From NCBI GenBank assembly GCA_022841625.1, contig JALHRD010000006.1:115387-179386 (forward strand): 64,000 nt of DNA, written 5' to 3'. Positions 46,413-55,178 of the stretch are shown one piece after another. Each line of letters begins with the position of its first letter. The stretch's first letter is position 1. The translations under genes and the position numbers were made by a program. Origin of the DNA: Xanthobacteraceae bacterium. GTDB lineage: Bacteria; Pseudomonadota; Alphaproteobacteria; Rhizobiales; Xanthobacteraceae. The notes under the pieces were generated by a model. The model worked only from the letters and a program-made list of their open reading frames with translations, did not search any database and was not told where the DNA came from.

Positions 46413-47344
46413 ACCGCCCCCCTGCGCTGCCCGGCTTGCTCAAGCGGCGTTACCGTCGCCGCGCTGGCGCCTTTTTCGAGCAAAATCTTTTCCAGCTCTT
46501 CCACGTCGCGCAAACGCTTCGGCCAGTCCCCGGTTCGAAGGCAAAGAATGCAGCGCGTAACCTCGGCGGCGCCTTGCAACATCATCAGGACGCCGACCAC
46601 CGGGATCAGCGTCTTGAAATGGTAGACCGGTGGCCCGTTGGGACTGGCGGCGGAATGTTCGTTCATCATCCAGGAGAACTTTGCGAAGGTATAGCCGGCA
46701 TAGATGAACGCCAGAATGCCCGGGAAAAAGAATATGAAATAAAGCGCCAGATCCATCGCGGCCTGCCGGCGCGGCGGCCAGGCGCGATAAAGAAAGTCGC
46801 CGCGTACATGGGCATTGCGCGACAGCGCATAGGGGCCCGCCAGCATGAACAGCGTGCCATAAAGCATGTAGGAAGCATCGAATGCCCAGGTCGTTGGCGC
46901 TCCGAATGCATAGCGCGCGAACACCTCATAGCTCGTCGAGAAGGTCAAAATCACGATGCACCAGCCGGCGGTCTTGCCGACCCAGGTGCTCACATCGTCG
47001 AACAACAGCAATTCCGACTCTTGTTCCAACGTCACAATGAACATTGCGAGCCCTGCCCCTGCGATGCTCATCGCTGCGGGGAGCAGCGCGACCCAGCCGA
47101 CCCCGAAGATCAGCAGCATGCCCATGCCGGCGGACATCATCAGAACGGCAGCGATAGCGGGCTTTGAGCGGACCAGTATGCCGCCGACAATGCTGAACAG
47201 CGGAATCAGCAGCGCGCATGCGGTGAGAATATTCCCTGCCGCGATCTCGGCAATCAGGGCGCTGGCAAAGCCGTAAACATTGAGCCCGAGATAGAGCCCG
47301 ACGAGTCCGCCCAAAATTCCGAGCAACAGTGCCGGCGTTGCCAT
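46409..47344 (-). CDS. dctQ: TRAP transporter small permease (DctQ) with N-terminal membrane extension, system 2
   Basis: 311 residues from ATG 47344, nearly twice the normal DctQ length; an upstream start at 47362 is also open. Residues 1-107 form four hydrophobic segments (about 4-25, 36-57, 62-82, 85-105) resembling DUF4064-like membrane proteins; the DctQ module follows from about 118 (DVSTWVGKTAGWCIVILTF, YEVFARYAFGAPTTWAFDASYMLYG, NAHVRGDFLY). The fusion is unusual. Overlaps dctM by 4 nt. Confidence 0.85.
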   Translation of the reverse strand: MATPALLLGILGGLVGLYLGLNVYGFASALIAEIAAGNILTACALLIPLFSIVGGILVRSKPAIAAVLMMSAGMGMLLIFGVGWVALLPAAMSIAGAGLAMFIVTLEQESELLLFDDVSTWVGKTAGWCIVILTFSTSYEVFARYAFGAPTTWAFDASYMLYGTLFMLAGPYALSRNAHVRGDFLYRAWPPRRQAAMDLALYFIFFFPGILAFIYAGYTFAKFSWMMNEHSAASPNGPPVYHFKTLIPVVGVLMMLQGAAEVTRCILCLRTGDWPKRLRDVEELEKILLEKGASAATVTPLEQAGQRRGAV

Positions 47345-47573
47345 GATTGTATTTCCGCACAACGATTGCGTAACGGTCCAGCGCAGATCGCGGTGGGATC
47401 AACGCCTAGTTTCCATGGACAATCCCGCTTTACGGAACAGCCCCATGGGTCAGAGCACCGAGCAGATCGACGCAGCCCTCCCAATTCACGGTCGTTCTAT
47501 TGGGCGGATTGATCGGCGCAAACCCGACCGCCCGCGCGGGGCTGTCCGCGCGAGCCGTCGGTTTTACGCTGGC

Positions 47574-48710
47574 TTAGCCGAAGAAGTGCTTGTAGGCCGC
47601 TTCCAGCGCGTTGCTGTTCAGGTTGTTGGTTTGCAAGTACGCGCCAGTACGCCGCACCCAGGCTTTCTGCGAGTCGACGACCTTGGTGAAGAAAGCGCCG
47701 GTCTTCGGATCCTTCTGCTGCGCGTCCAGAACCCTGTTCCAGGCCTCAAGCTGCGCGGTCAGCACGTTGTCCGGCGTCTTCAGCACCGCGACTCCGCGCT
47801 TCTTGATGGCCTCGAGGTCCTGCGAATAGCGATTATAGGCCAGGCCGAGTTGATCGGAACTGGCCGCAAATGCCGCGTTGCGGATGATCGCTTTGACTTC
47901 GTCCGGCAGCTTGTCGTAGCGACCTTTGTTGAAGATCACCTCGAACGCCTCGGCCTGCTGGTGGTGGCTTTGCAACATGAAGTTTTTCGCCACATCCGGG
48001 AAGCCGAGCAGGATGTCCGACGACGGATTGTTGAACTCGGCCGCATCGAGCAGACCGCGGTCGAGCGCCGGAACGATCTCGCCGCCGGCGAGGATCGTGA
48101 CCGCGGAGCCCATGGCGGTGAACAGGTCGGCGGACAACCCGACCGTCCGGTACTTGATGTTCTTCAAATCGTTCGGGCCGGTGACCGGCTTTTTGAACCA
48201 GCCGAGCGGCTGTGTCGGCATCGGGAAATAGAGGAAGCCGACGGTGTTGACCTTGAGGATGTTGTTAACGAGTTCGTTGTACAGCGCCTCGCCGCCGCCA
48301 TGATAGAACCAGCCGAGGAAGCCATGGGCGTCCCAGCCCCATGAGGGCGGGGTGCCGAACAGCGAGAACGCCTTATGCTTGCCGTACCAATAAGCGCAAA
48401 CGCCGTGGCCGGCATCGAGCACGCCGGAATGCACGGCATCTTGCATCTGGAACGCCGGCACAACTGAGCCGGCCGCCAGCACCTCCAGGCGCACCCGCCC
48501 GCCGGTCATGTCGTTGACCTTTTTGGCGTAGTCGGCGGCCATCTCATGGAAGATGTCTTTGGTTGGCCAGGTCGACTGGTAACGCAGCGTGGTGGTCTGT
48601 GCGCGCGAGACCTGCGGCATTGCAACCGCAGCAGCGCCGGTGGCGCCGGCGGCAAGGATAAACTTGCGACGCGTGGTAGGCTTAGACGAGGATGATTGAT
48701 GGATAGACAT
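47574..48710 (-). CDS. dctP: TRAP transporter substrate-binding protein (DctP), system 2
   Basis: 378 residues with a twin-arginine leader (PTTRRKFILAAGATGAAAVA). Mature features: LRYQSTWPTKDIFHEMAADYAKKVNDMTGGRV in segments, HGFLGWFYHGGGEALYNELVNN, GWFKKPVTGPNDLKNIKYRTVG and GLLDAAEFNNPSSD. It belongs to the same TakP-like branch as system 1 but with NNPSSD at the ligand loop. It heads the leftward operon; dctQ begins 229 nt later, a longer gap than usual, so an extra control point between them is possible. Confidence 0.9.
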   Translation of the reverse strand: MSIHQSSSSKPTTRRKFILAAGATGAAAVAMPQVSRAQTTTLRYQSTWPTKDIFHEMAADYAKKVNDMTGGRVRLEVLAAGSVVPAFQMQDAVHSGVLDAGHGVCAYWYGKHKAFSLFGTPPSWGWDAHGFLGWFYHGGGEALYNELVNNILKVNTVGFLYFPMPTQPLGWFKKPVTGPNDLKNIKYRTVGLSADLFTAMGSAVTILAGGEIVPALDRGLLDAAEFNNPSSDILLGFPDVAKNFMLQSHHQQAEAFEVIFNKGRYDKLPDEVKAIIRNAAFAASSDQLGLAYNRYSQDLEAIKKRGVAVLKTPDNVLTAQLEAWNRVLDAQQKDPKTGAFFTKVVDSQKAWVRRTGAYLQTNNLNSNALEAAYKHFFG

Positions 48711-49021
48711 GCCTGGCGCCCTCCCCGGGCGTGATTGATCGCTGACGAAACTTTGTCACCGGCCTTTCGCCTGGCCGTAGCACGACACCAACCGCCGGCA
48801 GGGATACTTTATTCCAGCGGCCGCTAACCCCAGTTTGGACCAAAGCCACGGCCTTTCACAAGGCTCCTTTCGTCTCAGTCGAGACCCAGCCCCAAAAACC
48901 GCCAGGACCGTAAATTCAGGTAAATTCAACCGCCCCGAAGCGCTGAGCGATCAGCCGCCGGGATTGACCGGCCGCTTCCAGCGGCCCGGCAAGAAAAATC
49001 GACAAAAGGCAGGAGATATTC
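48711..49021. other. Divergent intergenic region TRAP system 2 / ABC exporter
   Basis: 311 bp with no supported gene or repeat. It should contain the TRAP operon promoter and that of the ABC gene. Just before the ABC start lies AGGAGA (49011-49016). Confidence 0.55.
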
Positions 49022-50752
49022 GTGTCAGGCCTTCTCGCAACCTTTGCGGTCATCTGGCGGCTCGCCCGCCCCTATTTCTTTGCCGAAGACCGCCGCGCCG
49101 GCCGCGCCCTGCTGGCCGGCGCGATCCTGATCGAATTGTCGCTGGTCGGCATCAATGTGATGATCAACCAGTGGCAGGCCCGGTTTTACAATGCACTGCA
49201 GGATCGGGCTTGGGATGCGTTTGTCAGCGAATTGACGAATTTCGGGATGCTGGCGGTCGCCTATATCGTGCTGGCGGCCTATCAGACCTACCTACAACAA
49301 TGGTTGGTGATCCGCTGGCGTAGCTGGATGACAAGCCGCTACCTCGACCAATGGCTCGCCGGTGCCAATCACTATCGAATGCAATTGCGTGGCGACGCTG
49401 CCGACAATCCGGACCAACGCATTGCCGAAGACATCAAGCTGTTCGCCGAAAAGGCGATTGTGCTTGGAACCCGCATTCTGGGCGCCGCGGTGTCGCTGGT
49501 GTCGTTCGTGGTCATTCTGTGGGCGCTTTCCGGCGATGCCCCGCTGCATTTGTTCGGCTATGAGGTTTCGATTCCAGGCTATCTGGTCTGGGCGGCACTG
49601 ATCTACGCCACCATTGGAACCATGGTGACGCATTGGATCGGCAAGCCGCTGATCAAGCTCACCTTCGAGCAACAACGATACGAAGCTGACTTTCGGTTCA
49701 ATCTGGTCCGGGTTCGCGAAAACGCCGAACAAATCGCGCTGCTCAAAGGCGAAGCCGCGGAGACCGCGCGGTTACAGCATCGGTTCGCCTTTGTCATCGC
49801 CAATTGGCGCGAGATCATGACGCGGACCAAGCGCCTGACCATGCTGACCGCGAGCTACACCCAGATTGCGGTGGTGTTCCCATACATCGTGGTGAGCCCA
49901 GCCTACTTCGCCGGCAAAGTCCAACTCGGCGGATTGATGCAGACCGCCAGCGCTTTCAACAGCGTGCGGGAAGCGCTCTCGGTCTTCATCGATGTCTACC
50001 GCGAACTCGCGACGTGGCGTGCAGTCATCGCCCGGCTGGATGGTTTTGAGGCGGCGATTGCGCAAGCGAAATCAACCACGGCCGAGAGGCCGCGCATCGA
50101 AGTTCATGACAGCGGCGACGCGATCACGATCGCCAAGCTCGACGTGCAATTGCCCGACGGAAAGCCGTTGGTTTCCGCGGACGCCATCGCGATCGCACCG
50201 GCTGAAAGCGTATTGGTTGCGGGGCCCTCGGGCACCGGCAAATCGACGTTGTTCCGCGCGATTGCCGGTATCTGGCCGTTTGGCAGCGGCGTTATCGGAC
50301 TGCCGGCGGGAGCCCGCGTGATGGTGATGCCGCAACAGCCATATTTTCCTGTAGCCAGTTTGGCAGCGGCCGTCAGCTATCCGGACACGCTGGAACGGTT
50401 CAGCGCGGCGCAAATCGCCGAAGCCATCACCGCGGTTGGGCTGCCGCAACTGGTCGAACGGCTGGACCAGGAAGCGCACTGGAACCGGATCTTGTCGCAA
50501 GGCGAGCAGCAGCGGCTTGGGATTGCGCGCGCATTGCTGCAAAAGCCCGACTTCCTGTTCCTCGATGAATCGACGGCGTCGCTCGACGAAGCCGCCGAAG
50601 CCGCGCTGTACCAACTGCTCAAGACACGGCTGTCTGCAACCACGCTGGTGTCGTCGGGTCATCGCGCGGCTCTGAGCGGATTCCACGAGCGCCGCCTCAC
50701 GCTGGCTCGCGATTCCAGCGGTCACCGGCTGCGCGAGCACGCGCCGGCATGA
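49022..50752 (+). CDS. ABC transporter ATP-binding/permease protein, SbmA/BacA-YddA type
   Basis: 576 residues from GTG 49022 with AGGAGA upstream. An N-terminal membrane domain of the ABC_membrane_2 type (WRLARPYFFAEDRRAGRAL, RWRSWMTSRYLDQWLAGANHYRMQL, NPDQRIAEDIKLFAEKAI) is fused to one nucleotide-binding domain: Walker A GPSGTGKST (about 400-408), signature LSQGEQQRLGIARALL, Walker B FLFLDEST and switch His in SSGHRAAL. Relatives import peptides, bleomycin or vitamin B12-like compounds (BacA/Rv1819c-type); this one probably works as a homodimer. Monocistronic. Confidence 0.9.
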   Translation: MSGLLATFAVIWRLARPYFFAEDRRAGRALLAGAILIELSLVGINVMINQWQARFYNALQDRAWDAFVSELTNFGMLAVAYIVLAAYQTYLQQWLVIRWRSWMTSRYLDQWLAGANHYRMQLRGDAADNPDQRIAEDIKLFAEKAIVLGTRILGAAVSLVSFVVILWALSGDAPLHLFGYEVSIPGYLVWAALIYATIGTMVTHWIGKPLIKLTFEQQRYEADFRFNLVRVRENAEQIALLKGEAAETARLQHRFAFVIANWREIMTRTKRLTMLTASYTQIAVVFPYIVVSPAYFAGKVQLGGLMQTASAFNSVREALSVFIDVYRELATWRAVIARLDGFEAAIAQAKSTTAERPRIEVHDSGDAITIAKLDVQLPDGKPLVSADAIAIAPAESVLVAGPSGTGKSTLFRAIAGIWPFGSGVIGLPAGARVMVMPQQPYFPVASLAAAVSYPDTLERFSAAQIAEAITAVGLPQLVERLDQEAHWNRILSQGEQQRLGIARALLQKPDFLFLDESTASLDEAAEAALYQLLKTRLSATTLVSSGHRAALSGFHERRLTLARDSSGHRLREHAPA

Positions 50753-50821
50753 CGACGAAGCGGGCCTACCACCATTTTGCGGGCCACGGCTCGCGGCGCA
50801 CGACATCGCCGATCGCACCAC

Positions 50822-50859
50822 AAACGAAAATGGCGGCGGCTCGTTCCCGAACCGCCGCC
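50822..50859 (-). terminator. Rho-independent terminator of the TorF-type porin gene
   Basis: On the minus strand GGCGGCGG/CCGCCGCC (arms 50852-50859 and 50832-50839, with two extra inner pairs) is followed by ATTTTCGTTT, 26 nt after the porin stop. Confidence 0.82.
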
Positions 50860-50884
50860 CGATCCATCACGAGGTAACGAGAAA

Positions 50885-51817
50885 TTACTTCAGGTGCTGC
50901 GAGGCAACTAGGTCGAATTTAAGGGCCGCAATAAACGTGGCATTGCACCACTTGGAACCTGCTGCGGTCGCATTGGGATCGCCGGTCAGCAGATTGCAGT
51001 TCGCCTTCGACAGGTTGGTGTCGTAGTAACGCAGGTCGAGGGTTGCGACCTTCCAGGTGAAGGCGACTCCCAGGTTCCAGGTCGAATAGTCGGGAAGATT
51101 GATCGCCGGAGTGAACACGACCGGGACCAGATCGGTGGTGCCGAGCCAGTAGTGGCCGAACTCGCCGGAGATGTACCAACCGACTTCGTTGATCATTCCG
51201 AAGCCGGTCCGGAACGACGGCATCGTCAGCTTGGCGGTCGCCGACGCGAACAGGCCGCTGGCGCCGGTGTTGAGCCAGGACGGCGCGTAGAACACATTGG
51301 CGCCGACGGTAAACTTGTCCTTCACGACGTCCCAGGCGAGCTTGCCGTAAGCTTCCCAGAAATCGGTCTGCGCAAGGGTCACATTGCCGTTTGGATAGGA
51401 TGGGAATGGTGCGCCGACAACGCCGGTGGCATGCTGCCGTTCACGCGGGTACCAGTAATACATGCCGCCGAAATCCCAGGTCAACGGCCCGGTCGTCAGA
51501 CGCACGCCGCCGAAGATGTCGACCTCAGCGGTCGGATTGGTCGGCAGCGTCACGGCCCAGTATTGGCTGGCGAAATAGAACTGGACGGCGGAATTGACGT
51601 TATAGCGGGTCTCCGAATAGGCCGTGACCGACGGACCGCGATTGGATTGCGAGATGCCGCGGAAATTGTAATCCGACATCGTCGCGCCGCCGAATGCCCA
51701 GTCCCAAGGACTGGCTGGCGCTGGCGCCGGTCGCGCCTTGACCGGTATATCCGCGGCTAAGGCTGCGCCGCTGCACAGGGTTGCCGCGGCAACCATCGAG
51801 ACTATAAGCTTTTTCAT
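50885..51817 (-). CDS. TorF-family putative porin
   Basis: 310 residues from ATG 51817, preceded by AGGGGG. A signal peptide (MKKLIVSMVAAATLCSGAALAA) precedes AFGGATMSDYNFRGISQSNRGPSVTAY in segments, the opening of TorF/Gcw_chp proteins. Alternating aromatic/hydrophobic strands (TWDFGGMYYWYP, FTVGANVFYAPSWLN, VGWYISGEFGHYWLG, STWNLGVAFTW) indicate an outer membrane beta-barrel, with a cysteine-containing loop near the C-terminus. The terminal residue is Lys, not the usual Phe. Its substrate is unknown. Confidence 0.88.
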   Translation of the reverse strand: MKKLIVSMVAAATLCSGAALAADIPVKARPAPAPASPWDWAFGGATMSDYNFRGISQSNRGPSVTAYSETRYNVNSAVQFYFASQYWAVTLPTNPTAEVDIFGGVRLTTGPLTWDFGGMYYWYPRERQHATGVVGAPFPSYPNGNVTLAQTDFWEAYGKLAWDVVKDKFTVGANVFYAPSWLNTGASGLFASATAKLTMPSFRTGFGMINEVGWYISGEFGHYWLGTTDLVPVVFTPAINLPDYSTWNLGVAFTWKVATLDLRYYDTNLSKANCNLLTGDPNATAAGSKWCNATFIAALKFDLVASQHLK

Positions 51818-52153
51818 TTGAACCCCCTGTCCCCAAGCCCGAACCATGTCCCGTGCGTCGAGCCCGCTAGCGACTTATGTCGAGGATAATCAATACCCCA
51901 CCCGATCCCGGCAAGGCGAAAGCGCAAGCAAATGCTGCTTTTTTGGGCGATTTAAGCCTGCTTTATCAGAAAGAATTGAACTGTTGCAATTTCATCACGA
52001 ATTTTTCCCTTTGGTCGCACTAACACTGCAACAATGAAGGAGGATAAGGGGCAGCGAACGCGATATCCCCAGGCGGGCCAAGTTATCCCCGGCCGATCAG
52101 GCCGGCTTTTTTGGACGATGCGGCGATGCCGATTCGGGGGTCGCGGGGTCCCC
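51818..52153. other. 336-bp intergenic region with an orphan rightward terminator
   Basis: Promoter side of the porin gene and 3' side of the cyclase gene. It is AT-richer between 51890 and 52040 (TTTTTTGGGC, AATTTTTCCC tracts). TGTTGCAATTTC near 51983 and CACTGCAACAATG near 52025 form a small inverted match. A rightward terminator lies at 52089-52112 with no rightward gene before it. Confidence 0.55.
52089..52112 (+). terminator. Rightward rho-independent terminator without an upstream gene
   Basis: CCGGCC (52089-52094), loop GATCA, GGCCGG (52100-52105), then CTTTTTT. Read leftward there is no T-run after the stem, so it does not serve the cyclase gene. It would end a rightward transcript starting in the porin-cyclase gap. 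Confidence 0.72.
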
Positions 52154-52843
52154 TTAGTCGTCCTCGAACACCGCCACCGCCCTGATCGGCGAACCGGTGC
52201 CGCCGCGCCATTTCAATGGCAGGCCGATAAAACGGAACGCCCCCTTGCCGATCAGCGCCTCCAGATTGCAAAGGCTTTCAATGTGGGTGATGTCAAGTTC
52301 GAGGCACGCCTTGTGAACCAGCGAATTCACTTTGCCTTCCGGTCCCGGCCGCATGGAATCGATGCCGAAATGCACGACGCCCTGTTGGGCCAGCCATTCG
52401 GTGGCGGCCACGGTCACACCGGGATTGTCGGTCGCATAGGCCGGTTTCGGAAAGGTGCGGGCATGGTGCCCGGTGCAAAGCAGGACCGTGCCATTGTTCG
52501 GGACTGCCAAACCAGTTTTCTTCACCGCCGCTTCCAAATCCGCCGGCGAGATTTCAGCACGCGGCGCAATATGGCGTAGATCGATGCAAATGCCGGGCAC
52601 GATGCAGAATTCGAGCGGGTACTCGTCGATCGGCATTCCCGACTTGCCGAAGTGACGCGGCGCGTCGATATGGGTCCCGCCATGATCGGGCATTGAGAAA
52701 TACATCACGCTGTTGCCCTGCACGCCGCCGGACTCTGCGAGTGCCTCTTCGTGGGTTTTCCAAATGCCGTGGATGATCGGCGGCTGACCGGGGTAAGTCG
52801 GCGTGCGATGATAGAGATCGCGGCTCAGATCGACGATTTTCAT
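52154..52843 (-). CDS. Cyclase family protein (kynurenine formamidase-like)
   Basis: 229 residues. IVDLSRDLYHRTPTYPGQP begins the fold; the metal site is in MPDHGGTHIDAPRHF (51-65, His54, His58, Asp60). LLCTGHHARTF, GVVHFGIDSMRPGP and FIGLPLKWRGGTGSPIRAVA complete the cyclase/arylformamidase pattern. Such enzymes hydrolyse cyclic or formyl amides in the cytoplasm. It follows an NMT1-type receptor gene by 22 nt and is probably in the same transcript, so it may process the imported compound. Confidence 0.88.
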   Translation of the reverse strand: MKIVDLSRDLYHRTPTYPGQPPIIHGIWKTHEEALAESGGVQGNSVMYFSMPDHGGTHIDAPRHFGKSGMPIDEYPLEFCIVPGICIDLRHIAPRAEISPADLEAAVKKTGLAVPNNGTVLLCTGHHARTFPKPAYATDNPGVTVAATEWLAQQGVVHFGIDSMRPGPEGKVNSLVHKACLELDITHIESLCNLEALIGKGAFRFIGLPLKWRGGTGSPIRAVAVFEDD

Positions 52844-52865
52844 AATTGAGGTCTCCCGCTCCTCG

Positions 52866-53873
52866 TTAATTTTTCGGCAGCAGGTCGATGCCGACCCGCC
52901 GATTTACGAACTGCGTTGTGTAGGCCTGCCGCCAATCGAGCGTCGCTTTGACCACGCCGGCGCGCACCATTTTGTCAAAGAAGCTCTTCATCCGGGCATC
53001 CGTCATCGCGCCGATGCCAAGCTTGCCGGCATCGCCGGAGTCGACGATGCCGTGCAGCTTCATGGCGGTGACGGCATAGGCCAGCAGCGCCTCTGGCATT
53101 TCCGGGTTGTGCTTGCGGATCAGCGCGTTGGCGGCCCGGTTGTCGCGATAGAGATAATTGTACCATCCGATAATCGAGGCATCGACAAAACGCTGCACCA
53201 GGTCGGACCGCTTGGCGATGAGATCGCGCCGGGTCTCGATCAGTGTCGAATAGGCATCGAAACCCTGGTCGGCGAGCAGAAATTGGCGCGGCGTGAAACC
53301 CGCTTGCCGTTCGATGGCGAACGGCTCCGACGTGATATAGCCCTGCATGGCGCTGCGTTTGTCGGCGAGAAATGGCTGCGGATTGAAGGTGTAGGGCTTC
53401 ACCCGCCGCTCATCGAAACCATAGTCGGCCTTGAGCCATTGAAAATACGACGCCACGCCTTCGCGCGAGACAAACAACGTCAATTGCTTAAGATCTTCGA
53501 ACTTCTCAATGCCCTGCCCCGGATGCGCGATCAGGACCTGCGGCTCCTTCTGGAAGATCGCCGCGACCGGCACGATCGGCACCTTCTGCTCCACCGCATC
53601 GAAGCTTTGCAGCGTATTGGCGCTCATGAAGAACGCGATCTTGCCGACCGAGAGCAGGAGGCGGTTGTTCACATTCGGCCCGCCCTGCACGATGGTCACG
53701 TCGAGCCCGTATTTCCGGTAGGTGCCGTCCGCGAGCGCCTGATAGAAGCCGCCGTGCTCTGCCTGCGCGACCCAATTGGTACCGAAAGAAACCTTGTCGA
53801 GCGGCTGGGCATGCGTCAGCGACGCCGCGAATATCATGACGATTGAGACAATAACTTTCGCCGGGACAAGCAC
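52866..53873 (-). CDS. NMT1/THI5-type ABC substrate-binding protein
   Basis: 335 residues with a signal peptide (IVSIVMIFAASLTHAQ). KVSFGTNWVAQAEHGGFYQALADGTYRKYGLDVTIVQGGP in segments is typical of NMT1/SsuA-like receptors (GFYQALADG, YGLDVT). Pyrimidine (HMP) and sulfonate ligands occur in the family; the TNWxAQAEHGGFY motif resembles thiamine-precursor receptors, so HMP or a related heterocycle is a guess. No permease or ATPase genes are next to it. First gene of the receptor-cyclase pair. Confidence 0.87.
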   Translation of the reverse strand: MLVPAKVIVSIVMIFAASLTHAQPLDKVSFGTNWVAQAEHGGFYQALADGTYRKYGLDVTIVQGGPNVNNRLLLSVGKIAFFMSANTLQSFDAVEQKVPIVPVAAIFQKEPQVLIAHPGQGIEKFEDLKQLTLFVSREGVASYFQWLKADYGFDERRVKPYTFNPQPFLADKRSAMQGYITSEPFAIERQAGFTPRQFLLADQGFDAYSTLIETRRDLIAKRSDLVQRFVDASIIGWYNYLYRDNRAANALIRKHNPEMPEALLAYAVTAMKLHGIVDSGDAGKLGIGAMTDARMKSFFDKMVRAGVVKATLDWRQAYTTQFVNRRVGIDLLPKN

Positions 53874-53978
53874 GCCCTTCTCCGTCTTCAGACGACCGCT
53901 CGATCAATCAATTTAGCAGCCGGATCCCGATTTCGTCCTTGCCGATCTGATCCTCGATAGCATGTCCAAGGTCGTCGT

Positions 53979-54503
53979 TCACTTCGATCGCCCCGCGCGT
54001 GACTTGCGCGACGTCCGGACCTGGAGCGGTTTCTCAAAGCGCAACGCATCGCCGCCATCCTCGTAGTAGGCGGCATGGCATCCGAATTGCCAATATCCGC
54101 TCTTGCGATAGCGCGAAATCGCGGCGGTATTGTCCTCGTGCACTTCGAGGCGAATGCAGCGGCACTTGCGCGCCGCGGCTAGGCGCTCGACCGCCCTGAG
54201 CAGCGCGACGGCAACACCCCGCCCGCTCATCGGCGGCACCACCCCAATGGAATAAAGCCGCGCCACCGACGTTCGCCGCCGCAACAGCACCACCGCCGCC
54301 CCGGCCAAGCGCCCGCCGGTTTCCGCCACCAACACGCGGCCGGACCGCGACTTGAGCAGCCGGCGCAGGCTTTGGCGCGACAAGCGGTCGGTCGCAAACA
54401 CATGCTCTTCGAGATCGACTAAAGCGTCGAGATCGGCCCGCTTGGCCGCCCGGATTAGAGCGCGCTTGGATTTTCTATGGGTAGGAACCGCAACCATGGG
54501 CAT
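53979..54503 (-). CDS. GNAT-family N-acetyltransferase
   Basis: 174 residues. IRAAKRADLDALVDLEEHVF starts the fold; ARLYSIGVVPPMSGRGVAVALLRAVE holds the acetyl-CoA loop (V-x-P-x-x-x-G-x-G-V/A) and EVHEDNTAAISRYRKSGYWQFG is the RimI-like C-terminal signature. N- and C-termini are very basic. It may acetylate ribosomal protein N-termini or a small molecule; the target cannot be told. It is monocistronic and divergent from a small secreted protein gene. Confidence 0.88.
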   Translation of the reverse strand: MPMVAVPTHRKSKRALIRAAKRADLDALVDLEEHVFATDRLSRQSLRRLLKSRSGRVLVAETGGRLAGAAVVLLRRRTSVARLYSIGVVPPMSGRGVAVALLRAVERLAAARKCRCIRLEVHEDNTAAISRYRKSGYWQFGCHAAYYEDGGDALRFEKPLQVRTSRKSRAGRSK

Positions 54504-54653
54504 TTGACCCCAAATCTACAGCAATTTCCGCGGTTACCCACGGCATCCATTAACCATTCCGAAAATTCCCGGCCACCTTTGAACCTGCGCCCGGCCGCCC
54601 ACGACCAATGATCAAGCGGCCGATACGGCCAAATCAACCCAAGGGGAACCATC

Positions 54654-54914
54654 ATGCGTAAAACGCTCGCCATCGCCGCCCTCGCCGGTATCACCATCTT
54701 TTCCAGCCTGATTGCTTCCACTGGCCAAGCCGACGCCCAGTTTCGGCGTTGGGGACCCGCACTCGGCCTCGGCATCGCCGCCACCGTCGTCACCGGCGCG
54801 GTCATCGCCAACAGCGGCCCGTATGTTGTGGAAGGACCACGATGCTTGCGCGTCCGGCAGTACGACAGTTGGGGCAACTACATGGGCCGCACCACAGTCT
54901 GCAATTACTACTGA
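54654..54914 (+). CDS. Small secreted hypothetical protein
   Basis: 86 residues. A signal peptide (MRKTLAIAALAGITIFSSLIA, cleaved near GQADAQ) is followed by FRRWGPALGLGIAATVVTGAVIANSG in segments, a second hydrophobic stretch, and a C-terminal CLRVRQYDSWGNYMG...CNYY with two cysteines. It resembles short periplasmic or surface proteins abundant in Bradyrhizobium relatives, no named family. A leader GGGGAACC occurs a few bases upstream. Followed by a strong terminator at 55006. Confidence 0.72.
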   Translation: MRKTLAIAALAGITIFSSLIASTGQADAQFRRWGPALGLGIAATVVTGAVIANSGPYVVEGPRCLRVRQYDSWGNYMGRTTVCNYY

Positions 54915-55005
54915 GGAGCCGCCGCCTTACCAAGACTTGTCCCTCGGGACGTAAGAGTTGCGATCGGCGCGTGCGCCCCCATCCACCCCCGCGTCGGTCA
55001 AAGCG

Positions 55006-55046
55006 ACCCGCCTGGACGGTATCCGTCCCGGCGGGTTTGCTTTTTT
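55006..55046 (+). terminator. Rho-independent terminator after the small secreted protein gene
   Basis: Stem ACCCGCC-x-GGACGG / CCGTCC-x-GGCGGGT (one mismatch), loop TAT, then TTGCTTTTTT. 91 nt after the stop codon and before hupE. Confidence 0.9.
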
Positions 55047-55178
55047 GGCTCCAAACGCAAGTTAGGCTGCCGACGGACAGCAGGGTCCGGACCGGCTGGT
55101 CGCTCTTGTAGGCGCCAATCGCCTTTGATATTCATTTTTTATCAAGCGTTTTTCTCAAGATCGCAAGGATTGGTGACG

